A DNA stretch of 64,000 bases from Pedobacter riviphilus (lineage in GTDB: Bacteria; Bacteroidota; Bacteroidia; Sphingobacteriales; Sphingobacteriaceae), in contig NZ_CP061171.1 in the NCBI RefSeq assembly GCF_014692875.1, positions 1,922,001-1,986,000 on the forward strand. The letters are read 5' to 3'. The position numbers and the translations under genes are program-made. This document shows, piece by piece, positions 46,278 through 54,840 of this stretch. Position 1 is the stretch's first letter. Each line of letters opens with the position of its first letter. The notes below the pieces were generated by a model. It was given only the letters and a program-made list of their open reading frames with translations, was not told the origin of the DNA and ran no database searches.

Positions 46278-46883
46278 ATGAAAAGATTGATTTTAATGGC
46301 TTTTATGCTGATCTCAGGATTTGCTTTTGCACAGACTGATGGTTATAAAGTGGGCGATGTAGTAAAAGATTTCTCACTTAAAAACGTAGATAACAAAATG
46401 ATATCCCTGGCCGATTATAAGGATGCAAAGGGTTATATTATTGTTTTTACCTGTAATACTTGCCCCGTGGCTAAAGCTTATCAAGCGCGTATCTCTGCTT
46501 TAAACGCCACTTATGCAGCAAAAGGTTATCCTGTAGTGGCCATTAATCCAAACGATGCAGGTGTCGTTCCAGATGAAAGTTTTCAAAAAATGCAAGCTCT
46601 GGCCTCAGAAAAGAAATTCAATTTCCCTTATTTATTAGATCCTGATCATGTGGTAACCAAACAATTTGGTGCAACCAGAACACCACACGTTTTTGTGCTG
46701 AACAAAACCGATAATGGAAATGTGGTTGAGTACATTGGTGCTATAGATAACGATCCGGAAGAAACAAACAGTACAAAAGTGGAGTATGTTAAAAATGCAG
46801 TTAACGAATTATCCATCGGTAAAAAGCCTGCAATTGCATCAACTAAAGCTGTTGGCTGTAGTATAAAATGGAAAAAAGGCTAA
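46278..46883 (+). CDS. periplasmic redoxin/thioredoxin-family protein
   Basis: 201 residues with a signal peptide (MKRLILMAFMLISGFAFA). The redoxin domain (AhpC/TSA-like) starts at YKVGDVVKDFSLKNVDN and has CNTCPVAKAY as its active site, a CxxC of the kind found in Bacteroidota 'thioredoxin family' proteins. A partner Cys in VGCSIKWKKG near the end may resolve disulfides. With TlpA in the same operon it is likely part of one periplasmic thiol system. Its stop overlaps the convergent membrane gene by 4 bp. Confidence 0.85.
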   Translation: MKRLILMAFMLISGFAFAQTDGYKVGDVVKDFSLKNVDNKMISLADYKDAKGYIIVFTCNTCPVAKAYQARISALNATYAAKGYPVVAINPNDAGVVPDESFQKMQALASEKKFNFPYLLDPDHVVTKQFGATRTPHVFVLNKTDNGNVVEYIGAIDNDPEETNSTKVEYVKNAVNELSIGKKPAIASTKAVGCSIKWKKG

Positions 46884-48067
46884 ACATACCTTAACCACCA
46901 TTGTCGGTGTGTTTCCTTATATCGTTTAAACCACCTGCAAGGAAGATACAAAGCGGCTACAGCACAAAGCCATATTAAATACACTATTGGTAAACTAAAA
47001 CCAAAGGCGGCTGGTCTAAATAAAAATGGTACCTGTACAATTTCTTTAGTGTTATGTCCTGTGGCGAAAAATACCACAATCAAGAAGGTGTGCAACAGAT
47101 AAAAGTGTATAACATAATAGAAGAAAGGTACAGCGCCATATACAGAAGTTACCCTGGTAAACCAGTTACTCAGGTTTTCAGTAAAAGCTAAAAACAGCAT
47201 GGCTGGACCTAATGTCATAGCGATATACTGTAAAGACGGTGGGTATTTGTTTACATTAAAAAAGGATAATAGATTCTTAAAAAAATCGTGATATTCTTTT
47301 CTTGGGATGGGATCGCCATATATATTGATCAACCTTAGAGAGATAAACACAAATATAGTGAGCAAGCCTATAATTAATAAATTTTGCTGTCTACGTTGGG
47401 CATTATAACCTTTTTTATACCAGGCACCAATTCCATAGCCCACAAACATTACACCTGTCCATGGGAGGATGGCGTAAAATACGCCAACAAAATGATTGCT
47501 TGAAAGCGGGACAACAGTTCCTGATGCCGTAAAAAATATTTTTAAGATCAAACCACCGTTGGAGTCTGTTGGAGCAGGGAATAAATTAAAGAGATTATGT
47601 CCGAAAACCAATATCAAGCCAGTTATGAGCACAGCCTTATACGAAATGCGACTGGCCAATGCCAAAAATATCATACTGCTGCCAATAGCCCAGATCACCT
47701 GAAGAATAATAAAATTGTACGATGGATTAAAGGTTAACCCGAATGTGATCACGATAATCTCTACCAATATTAACCATAAACCCCGCTTTAGCAAAAAAGA
47801 ACCCGCCTGTGCTGGTGTTTTGTGCTGCGCTGATAAATAGGCAGATAATCCTGATAAGAAAACAAAGGTTGGTGCACAGAAATGCGTAATCCAACGGGTA
47901 AAAAATAACATTCCTGTAGTGGTATCTGGATTTAGCGGATCGCCAGTCATAGCACCAATATGAAAGAAATCTCTCGTATGATCCAGCGCCATAATGATCA
48001 TCACTAATCCGCGGAGTATATCAATAGATAAGATACGTTTAGATAGGGTAGTGTTATGAGCATTCAT
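46880..48067 (-). CDS. DUF1624/YeiB-HGSNAT-like membrane acyltransferase
   Basis: 395 residues with about ten membrane helices. The start RILSIDILRGLVMIIMALDH, with the active-site-like His and Asp (DHTRDFFH), is that of DUF1624 proteins, related to heparan-alpha-glucosaminide N-acetyltransferase, which passes acetyl groups from cytosolic acetyl-CoA to sugars outside. It lies next to the GH125 gene on the other strand, so a glycan-linked role is plausible. Confidence 0.85.
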   Translation of the reverse strand: MNAHNTTLSKRILSIDILRGLVMIIMALDHTRDFFHIGAMTGDPLNPDTTTGMLFFTRWITHFCAPTFVFLSGLSAYLSAQHKTPAQAGSFLLKRGLWLILVEIIVITFGLTFNPSYNFIILQVIWAIGSSMIFLALASRISYKAVLITGLILVFGHNLFNLFPAPTDSNGGLILKIFFTASGTVVPLSSNHFVGVFYAILPWTGVMFVGYGIGAWYKKGYNAQRRQQNLLIIGLLTIFVFISLRLINIYGDPIPRKEYHDFFKNLLSFFNVNKYPPSLQYIAMTLGPAMLFLAFTENLSNWFTRVTSVYGAVPFFYYVIHFYLLHTFLIVVFFATGHNTKEIVQVPFLFRPAAFGFSLPIVYLIWLCAVAALYLPCRWFKRYKETHRQWWLRYV

Positions 48068-48149
48068 AAGGGTAGGTTTGGTTATTTAAATATACTCATT
48101 CAAAAATTATTTTTACTGACATACTTTATTACCTTTAGGATCATCAAAA

Positions 48150-48263
48150 ATGTTATCAGAATCTATTCCACATGATGTAGAAGAAAATCGATTTAGGAAT
48201 AGTTTAATTGACTATAATGATTTTGATGTTCGAAAAATTATCATAATATTTGTTAAGCGCTAA
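48150..48263 (+). CDS. possible small ORF of 37 residues
   Basis: ATG at 48150, stop at 48263; peptide MLSESIPHDVEENRF... ending IIIIFVKR. TACCTTTA about 19 bp before the ATG is a poor -7 match. Nothing recognised; it may be a chance ORF in the 279-bp gap 48068-48346. Confidence 0.2.
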   Translation: MLSESIPHDVEENRFRNSLIDYNDFDVRKIIIIFVKR

Positions 48264-48346
48264 CCGAATAATATCTTACCACTACTATTTATCATAATCG
48301 ATAGATTTCGTTTAGTAAAAATTAAATCAAAATATCATACATCATA

Positions 48347-49771
48347 ATGAAGAGAAGAACATTTATACAGAACACAGGCTTGTTAGGGGCAGGAGTTGTT
48401 GCATCGAAATTTTCTTTTGCTGCTAATCTTGCACCAGAATTTCCTGTGGTACGTGTAGCTGCTGCAAAACGACATTTTCAAAGTAAAGCTGTAGACGCTG
48501 CAATTAAAACTTTCCAGGCAAATGTTAAAAATCCCGAATTAGCCTGGCTGTTCGAAAACTGTTTCCCAAATACTTTAGATACTACGGTTTATCATTCGGA
48601 AAAAGATGGCAGGCCAGATACTTATGTGATAACCGGTGATATTGATGCGATGTGGCTACGCGATAGTTCTGCTCAGGTTTGGCCATATCTTCAGTTTGTA
48701 AATGAAGATGAACCACTTAAAAAATTAATAGCTGGCGTAATTATCCATCAAACTAAGTGCGTTTTAAAAGATCCTTATGCCAATGCTTTTTATGGCGATG
48801 CGACTAAGGTAGGCGAGTGGAAAACCGATAAAACAGCTATGCAACCTGGTGTGCACGAGCGTAAATGGGAAATAGATTCGTTATGTTATCCGATCCGCCT
48901 GGCTTACCACTATTGGAAAAAAACCGGAGATAAAACACCTTTTGATTCTAATTGGAAAAAGGGGATCGAAGCTACTTTAAAAACCTTTAAAGAACAACAA
49001 CGAAAAACGGATAAAGGACCATACCATTTTCAGCGGGAAACTACCCAACCTACCGATTCATTACCAATGGCGGGTTATGGTTTTCCGGTAAATCCGGTCG
49101 GATTAATCTGTTCTGCATTCCGCCCAAGCGATGATGCCACCATTTTCCCGTTCCTGGTTCCTTCTAACTTTTTTGCAGTATCGAGTTTAAAGCAGGCAGC
49201 AGAAATGATTAAAGCTTTACAACACGACCAGGCTTTGGAAAGCAGTTTGCTAAACCTGGCCGATGAAGTGAGTGCGGCGCTACAGAAACACGCTATTGTT
49301 AATCATCCTAAATATGGTAAAATTTACGCCTTTGAGGTAGATGGTTTTGGAAGTTCGTATCTGATGGATGATTCTAATGTACCAAGTTTACTAGGCTTAC
49401 CTTATTTGGGTGCAATGAAAATTGAGGATCCGATTTATCAAAATACGAGGAAATTTGCACTTTCTAAAGATAACCCATATTTCTTTAAAGGTACAGCTGC
49501 TGAAGGTATTGGGGGACCACACGCTGGTCAGGATATGATCTGGCCAATGAGTATCACCATGCGTGCCTTAACCTCAAAAGATGATGCAGAGATTAAAGCC
49601 TGTATCGATATGTTACGTAAAACACATGCTGGTAAAGGTTTTATGCACGAGTCTTTCAATAAAGATAATCCTGCAAACTTTACAAGGGCTTGGTTCGCCT
49701 GGTCTAACACCTTGTTTGGCGAGTTACTTTGGAGAACTTACCATGAAAAACCAGCTTTATTGAAGGCTTAA
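48347..49771 (+). CDS. GH125 exo-alpha-1,6-mannosidase
   Basis: 474 residues with a Tat-type signal (KRRTFIQNTGLLGAG; cleavage near residue 27). Family signatures TGDIDAMWLRDSSAQVWPYL, FYGDATKVGEWKTD and GPHAGQDMIWPMS are those of GH125, an inverting (alpha/alpha)6 exo-alpha-1,6-mannosidase. It is exported and would trim the alpha-1,6 branch of high-mannose N-glycans or yeast mannan. It works with GH92 (alpha-1,2 mannosidase) found 8 kb away. Confidence 0.95.
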   Translation: MKRRTFIQNTGLLGAGVVASKFSFAANLAPEFPVVRVAAAKRHFQSKAVDAAIKTFQANVKNPELAWLFENCFPNTLDTTVYHSEKDGRPDTYVITGDIDAMWLRDSSAQVWPYLQFVNEDEPLKKLIAGVIIHQTKCVLKDPYANAFYGDATKVGEWKTDKTAMQPGVHERKWEIDSLCYPIRLAYHYWKKTGDKTPFDSNWKKGIEATLKTFKEQQRKTDKGPYHFQRETTQPTDSLPMAGYGFPVNPVGLICSAFRPSDDATIFPFLVPSNFFAVSSLKQAAEMIKALQHDQALESSLLNLADEVSAALQKHAIVNHPKYGKIYAFEVDGFGSSYLMDDSNVPSLLGLPYLGAMKIEDPIYQNTRKFALSKDNPYFFKGTAAEGIGGPHAGQDMIWPMSITMRALTSKDDAEIKACIDMLRKTHAGKGFMHESFNKDNPANFTRAWFAWSNTLFGELLWRTYHEKPALLKA

Positions 49772-49776
49772 TGTAG

Positions 49777-49832
49777 TTGACCGTATTTATTAGCTGTTAT
49801 TATTTAGCCTGATGGCGAATAAATACGGTCAA
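49777..49832. terminator. long inverted repeat downstream of GH125
   Basis: TTGACCGTATTTATT (49777-49791) and AATAAATACGGTCAA (49818-49832) pair perfectly over 15 bp with a 26-nt loop; ATTCCTTTTC follows. It starts 6 bp after the GH125 stop. Likely a terminator, or the trace of a mobile repeat. Confidence 0.55.
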
Positions 49833-49967
49833 ATTCCTTTTCTTTGTTATACGGGTAAAGATTGGGGCTGTAAAATTATTCATTGCAACAGAAATTGCCC
49901 GTGCATAGTCAGAATACCTGCGTTTTACAGCTCAACAATATTGGTTACCTTAAATTTACCATTTAAA

Positions 49968-50162
49968 ATGATCACCATCAACGATAAATTACCTACTTCT
50001 ACACTTTTAGATCTGAAAGTAGGAGATGAGATTACAAACGGAAATGATCAATCCGGTAAGATAAAAAACATTGAGATCAGCGAAACAGATGAGTTTTTAT
50101 TGTTTCTTTTTCAACTCGAAAATAACAAGATCATTATTAGAAAACTCAAGCAGGTTTGTTAA
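49968..50162 (+). CDS. small hypothetical protein
   Basis: 64 residues from the ATG at 49968 (MITINDKLPTSTLLDL). A longer frame from 49812 runs through the inverted repeat and contains an unlikely Cys-rich stretch, so the internal start is preferred. The protein has beta-strand character (VGDEITNGNDQSGKIKNI) like a small SH3/CPXV-like fold. Not recognised; convergent to the next gene with no gap. Confidence 0.4.
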   Translation: MITINDKLPTSTLLDLKVGDEITNGNDQSGKIKNIEISETDEFLLFLFQLENNKIIIRKLKQVC

Positions 50163-50516
50163 CTATAAAATTGGTCTGGGGTCAAATATCACCTGGAACG
50201 ATTTAATCTTCTCATCTTCTAAATGGTACCAACCGCAGGCAAATATGGTGTTTTTGCCCATGTTTATGTCGTACCACAAACAAACATCCTCAAAATCTAA
50301 AAATACTTTTTTTACATCGTATTTGAATTTCATTTTCTTCATGTCTTCGATGTAAATATCTGCGCCATTTCTTTCACCCATAACGCCTTTAAAAGTCATA
50401 TCATCATGAAGTTGCCGTCTGGCCAGATCAAAGTTTTCGGTGTTTAAGCCATTGATAAAATCAAGTACAACAACTTTAGCATTATGCTCGGTGAGTAATT
50501 TATTGGATGTATCCAT
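50163..50516 (-). CDS. SnoaL-like (NTF2 fold) protein
   Basis: 117 residues. The sequence NAKVVVLDFINGLNTENFDLARRQLHDDMTFKG (here in two parts: VVVLDFINGLNTENFD and DDMTFKGVMG) is typical for SnoaL-like/NTF2 domains, with C-terminal strands WYHLEDEKIKSFQVIFDP. Such domains occur as isomerases, cyclases or simple binding proteins; function cannot be told from sequence. Monocistronic. Confidence 0.8.
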   Translation of the reverse strand: MDTSNKLLTEHNAKVVVLDFINGLNTENFDLARRQLHDDMTFKGVMGERNGADIYIEDMKKMKFKYDVKKVFLDFEDVCLWYDINMGKNTIFACGWYHLEDEKIKSFQVIFDPRPIL

Positions 50517-50621
50517 GCTTAAATCTATTTACTTTTAAACGAAAATCTAATAGGAAATGTTTTACAAAGTGAGTGATTGAATTATTAATATCTAAGCTTA
50601 TCTTTATTGCTGCTTGTTTTA

Positions 50622-53066
50622 TTAATTGTTGATTAAATCATCGTTATTTACTCCTCTTTTTTTCGACAGGTTTTCTTTTAACTTCCCAAAATTATAAGTG
50701 AAACCAACATAAGTTACCCTAAATGGGGAGGTAGTTGTTGATTGAATCTTAAAATTGGCATCCTCAGTAAACGACCTGTTTGTTCTCCACTTGTTAAAAA
50801 ACTTGTTAAAATTGATTGTTGCACTTAGTTTTTCGTTGAAGAATTTATACCCGAAGTTGATCTGATAAAAAGGAAAAGTATTAAAGGTATTGATCAGGCT
50901 ATATGCTGGTTTATCAATACCACCATTACCACTGATAGAGAACGATTTTACCACTTTATAATTGAAATACAAGGCAATTTGCCAGCTAAAACCCTGTTCC
51001 TGTTGGCTTGAAATAATGGTATTTTCAATTTTATTATAACGGAGTGTTGAATTTATACCTCCACTAATTTTTCTTAAAGAGGTAGATAGCGTGAGTAGGG
51101 CACTTGCTTCCCTATTTTTTCCAACGTTACCATATTGTGTTGTACTTACTCCGTTAAGCTCATTGAAAGTAGTATATTGTATAATCATATTTCCTGAATA
51201 AGATGTGCTTAAACCGAATGTGATAAAATTAGCCCCTTTAAGTAGACGGTTTTGGAATGATAGTGTATGGATAGTCTGCGCACTTAAATCAGGGTTGCCA
51301 TAAGAAATATTCAAGGGGTCATTATTGTTTACAAAAGGATTTAAGGTATTGATATAAGGGCGCTGCAAACGTTTCGTATAGCTTAATACAACTGTGTAAT
51401 TTTTGCCCAATTTGGTATTTGCTGAAAAATCAGGGATCAATGCAGTGTAATTTTGCCTTACCTCGGTATCTGAACTAAAGAAATTGCCATTTACGCTGGT
51501 ATTTTCTAAACGTATGCCTGTACGGAAATTTAACTTTTTGAGTGTAAATGACAAAGAACCATAACCACTGTACACTTGTTGTTTATAAGCAAAGTTGTCT
51601 GAGTTAAAATAGTCAGGTTCAAACGGTAGATTTTCATCTGTTTTGCTTAAGCTTAAATAGTTGGCTTTTGCATTTCGAAAAACAAATTTAACTCCGGTTT
51701 CCAGTTTCATTGATTTGGTAAATGGTTGGATGAAATCGGTTTGGACAGTGTATTCTCTATTTTTTGAATTGCTTTCATTCTGCCTGAACAGGTCAGAACT
51801 AGCGGTATTCATCAAACTATTGTTTAAGCCATCATTTTTACTAAACTGACCATTAAACCTAAAACTTAGCTCTTTATCCAGACTTCCTTTAAATTTTTTA
51901 ATAAAATCGCTTCCAATACCAAAAGAAGGAAAGTTATTCCTGATATTTTGATCAAATAAGTCATACTGTATAGCTGTACTTGCAAACGTAGTGGTAATAT
52001 TTTGGTCGAGTCTACTTTTATTATTTCCTCCGCCAATGTTTGCATAGGCTACTATAGTTTGCAAACTATCTATACTGTAACTTGTTTCTAAAAGGCCGTT
52101 ATTTGAAAAACGGTTGGTAATGCGCGCTCCCTCTAAAAATCTTTTTTGGTAAGCAGTTGGTTGTAATGGCGTGGTTTCACTTGTTATCTGCGACTTATTA
52201 TTGTAATTTCCACTTAAGAAATAGGTTCCTGTCATGGCAAATTTGCCAGATTGGACACTAAAATTGCTACTGCTTTGGTAGTTGATATTTGAATAATAAG
52301 CACTTAAATAGCCATTATAACCTAAAACAGCTTTTTTTGTAATAATATTGATTAAACCTCCAATACCTTCAGCATCATATTTGGCTGAGGGTGCGGTAAT
52401 AACCTCAATTTTTGAAACTACAGCTCCTGGAAAGCCTCGGAGTGCATCTTTGACGTTAAGCGCAAACATGGCTGTTTCGCGTCCGTTGAGTAATACTTTA
52501 TAATTAGCCTGGCCATTCAACTGTATATTACCTTCACCATCTACACTCAACATTGGGATCTTTCTGAAAATATCGGTTAAGTTTTCACTTTTAGCAGATG
52601 GATCTTGATCTACATTATAAACAAGTTTGTCTTTATCCTGGCTAATTAAAGCTTTTTGACCTGTAATATTAATTTGTTCAAGCTGGTTAATGGAAGGCTT
52701 CATCAGAAATAACTTTGTATCTGCAGGCATACCATGATAAAGCTTACAGTTATTGGTTAGTGATGTATAACCAAAAAAAACAATCGAAAGTATATAGGTA
52801 CCTGTATCAGCATTGATAGTAAACCGCCCATTATCATCTGAGTGAGAACTAAATACAATAGATTTAGCCACATCATTTTTAAGTAAATTAACGGTAGCAT
52901 AGGGGATGGGTTTCTGAGTAGCCATATCTTTTACCATACCATTAAATTTCACCTTCACTTGTGCTTTTACGCTTAAAAAAGGCAATATGAATAACATCAA
53001 AAAAAGTACGAATAATTTCGTACATTGATTGACAAACAAGAGGTAACAGTTAATTCCAGATTTCAT
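50622..53066 (-). CDS. TonB-dependent-receptor-like outer-membrane beta-barrel protein
   Basis: 814 residues from the ATG at 53066, which opens a signal peptide (to KAQ at about 36); an upstream frame to 53123 is not needed. Domains: carboxypeptidase-regulatory-like (about 38-115), plug (about 125-235, with AKYDAEGIGGLINIITKKA), barrel (OMP_b-brl_3 type) to the end. It resembles the 794-residue protein at 5175 in order of domains but differs in sequence. No SusD gene is nearby; ligand unknown. Confidence 0.88.
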   Translation of the reverse strand: MKSGINCYLLFVNQCTKLFVLFLMLFILPFLSVKAQVKVKFNGMVKDMATQKPIPYATVNLLKNDVAKSIVFSSHSDDNGRFTINADTGTYILSIVFFGYTSLTNNCKLYHGMPADTKLFLMKPSINQLEQINITGQKALISQDKDKLVYNVDQDPSAKSENLTDIFRKIPMLSVDGEGNIQLNGQANYKVLLNGRETAMFALNVKDALRGFPGAVVSKIEVITAPSAKYDAEGIGGLINIITKKAVLGYNGYLSAYYSNINYQSSSNFSVQSGKFAMTGTYFLSGNYNNKSQITSETTPLQPTAYQKRFLEGARITNRFSNNGLLETSYSIDSLQTIVAYANIGGGNNKSRLDQNITTTFASTAIQYDLFDQNIRNNFPSFGIGSDFIKKFKGSLDKELSFRFNGQFSKNDGLNNSLMNTASSDLFRQNESNSKNREYTVQTDFIQPFTKSMKLETGVKFVFRNAKANYLSLSKTDENLPFEPDYFNSDNFAYKQQVYSGYGSLSFTLKKLNFRTGIRLENTSVNGNFFSSDTEVRQNYTALIPDFSANTKLGKNYTVVLSYTKRLQRPYINTLNPFVNNNDPLNISYGNPDLSAQTIHTLSFQNRLLKGANFITFGLSTSYSGNMIIQYTTFNELNGVSTTQYGNVGKNREASALLTLSTSLRKISGGINSTLRYNKIENTIISSQQEQGFSWQIALYFNYKVVKSFSISGNGGIDKPAYSLINTFNTFPFYQINFGYKFFNEKLSATINFNKFFNKWRTNRSFTEDANFKIQSTTTSPFRVTYVGFTYNFGKLKENLSKKRGVNNDDLINN

Positions 53067-53240
53067 TTTTACTTGAATTTTATTGGTTTTTAAGTAGACG
53101 CTCCATAAATAAAATGGTTGCATCCCATTTTAAAATGAGAATATTTTTTGATCAATTCAAAAAGCAGTCTAATTTAAATCAAGTAGTTAACATTAACAAT
53201 GACCAGAAACAGCTATTTTTAGCCAAGAGTCAAAGAGCGA

Positions 53241-53999
53241 TTACCACTCCATTTTGCTTAAACTTACGGTTCCACTCATGTTAACATTTGTTAAACGGGT
53301 ATAAGAGCAGTCTAAGGATTTAAGTTTCCTTAAGCCATACACATCAATAGCTACAAGCGGATTATCCCTAAGCGATAATTCTTCGAGCTCTGAAAATTTT
53401 CTAAAATCTAATTTCAACAATTGATTTTCATCTAACCTGATCAGCTTCACGGCAGGGCATCCTGTCACGTTAAATTCGGTCAACATATTTTTCTGAAATT
53501 CAATATGTTCAAGCTTTGGGAGATTCGAAATATTGATTTTATTAAGTGCGTTATTATGCATTTTTATCTCTTCAAGTTTTTGTAAACCCGTTAAATCTAA
53601 AGCACTGATTTTGTTTTGATGAACATGTAAAGTTCTGAGATTTGTCATGCCCTTCAGGTTAATGCTCTGAATCTGATTGTTGTATCCAAAAATCTCTTCC
53701 AAATTTTTCATTCCCTCTAGATCCAGTACTTTTACCTGGTTATTCCAAAAACTCAACTCTTTTAGGTTTGTGAAATTCTTAATACCAATTAACGAACTTA
53801 TGCCTGCCTGATCTACACTTAATTTGGTCGGTTTTTGTGCTTCAGAAAGTTGAATTTCTCCATCTCCGTTAAGGTCTATACCCTGAATAATCAGTTGCTT
53901 TTTAAAATTAGGATCTGGTATTTTTATGGACTGAGCAAAAGCACCAAACGATACGGTCATCTGAATGATGATGTACAGATAGAAATATCTTTTCTTCAT
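53241..53999 (-). CDS. secreted leucine-rich repeat protein
   Basis: 252 residues with a signal peptide (ends GAFAQ, about residue 23). DLNGDGEIQLSEAQ near 43-56 is an EF-hand-like calcium loop or dockerin-like motif, followed by about eight 21-residue LRR units (for example NLKELSFWNNQVKVLDLEG) of the internalin-like type. It should be exported and bind a protein or glycan partner. It follows the next secreted gene by 12 bp and precedes the TonB-type receptor. Confidence 0.82.
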   Translation of the reverse strand: MKKRYFYLYIIIQMTVSFGAFAQSIKIPDPNFKKQLIIQGIDLNGDGEIQLSEAQKPTKLSVDQAGISSLIGIKNFTNLKELSFWNNQVKVLDLEGMKNLEEIFGYNNQIQSINLKGMTNLRTLHVHQNKISALDLTGLQKLEEIKMHNNALNKINISNLPKLEHIEFQKNMLTEFNVTGCPAVKLIRLDENQLLKLDFRKFSELEELSLRDNPLVAIDVYGLRKLKSLDCSYTRLTNVNMSGTVSLSKMEW

Positions 54000-54011
54000 T
54001 GTTTTCTGATT

Positions 54012-54617
54012 TTAATTACTCACCACTACATTCACTACTGCACCAGCTTCCTTAACATCAACAAATCCGCTGATTTCGTTTTCAATAAATACGTCATAAT
54101 GGTAATCTTCGTAAATTGGCGATGAACCTAAAGCATATCCATAAACATTATAAGAGGTGCTTGTTCCAGTCTGAACAGCAACCGTTTTCTGCCTACCAAA
54201 TGCAATCCAGCTAATTACATAATACTTTCCAGCTTTTAAGTTGGTAAATTCAAAGGTTCCCTTATCATCCAGAAATCTACCTTCTACCCGGTAACTAAAA
54301 GCCAAAGGGCTCATCGTTGCCTGTTTTTTTCGGCTATTGAATTTTTTCTTCAGTTCCAGGAATTCAGTAAGATAAGGCGTTACTGGAAACAATAAAATCT
54401 GGCTTCCTTTAACACCAAAGTTATCTTTTCCCTTTTTTTTCAGTGTAGCTGTTCCTTGTATGGTAGCTGTTCCTTTTTCCATCAATTTGGCCGTTTCCAA
54501 TTCGTTAAAAGGAGTACTTGGAAGAACCCATTCGGGGGCTTTCTGTGCATAAACTACATGTGCATACAATACAAGTAACAATTTAACCGATAATACCCTT
54601 AGTATCCCTTTGTTCAT
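54012..54617 (-). CDS. secreted hypothetical protein
   Basis: 201 residues with a signal peptide (cleavage near residue 24, VVYAQ). The mature part has a TATIQGTATLKKKGKDNFGVKG start, a GTFEFTNLKAGKYYVISW segment like carboxypeptidase-regulatory (CarboxypepD_reg/SpaA-like) folds, and a C-terminal strand VVNVVVSN. It is 12 bp upstream of the LRR gene, so the two probably form an operon. Role unknown. Confidence 0.65.
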   Translation of the reverse strand: MNKGILRVLSVKLLLVLYAHVVYAQKAPEWVLPSTPFNELETAKLMEKGTATIQGTATLKKKGKDNFGVKGSQILLFPVTPYLTEFLELKKKFNSRKKQATMSPLAFSYRVEGRFLDDKGTFEFTNLKAGKYYVISWIAFGRQKTVAVQTGTSTSYNVYGYALGSSPIYEDYHYDVFIENEISGFVDVKEAGAVVNVVVSN

Positions 54618-54840
54618 GATTTTTTTTTCTTCAAGTTTTACATTGTTTAACGTGTTGATAAAATCTGGTACAACAAACCTTTTGTATAGTGTCTGCTGTG
54701 TAATTATTGGATATTCTGATATTTAAAGCTATCTATTTTTGAACTAAAATCCAAAGGAAAATGCTACAGATCTAATGATTGTAGGATTGAGCTTTTAGTT
54801 GAGAGTAATTTAATATTTATTTTTAGTTCTACTCAGTAAG

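Noticed and set aside
49812..50162. 116-residue gene starting at 49812
   Set aside because: The first 52 codons run through the arm of an inverted repeat and encode an unlikely Cys-rich stretch; the start at 49968 is better.
50622..53066. SusC of a polysaccharide utilisation locus
   Set aside because: The barrel is of the OMP_b-brl_3 type and no SusD-like lipoprotein gene is beside it.
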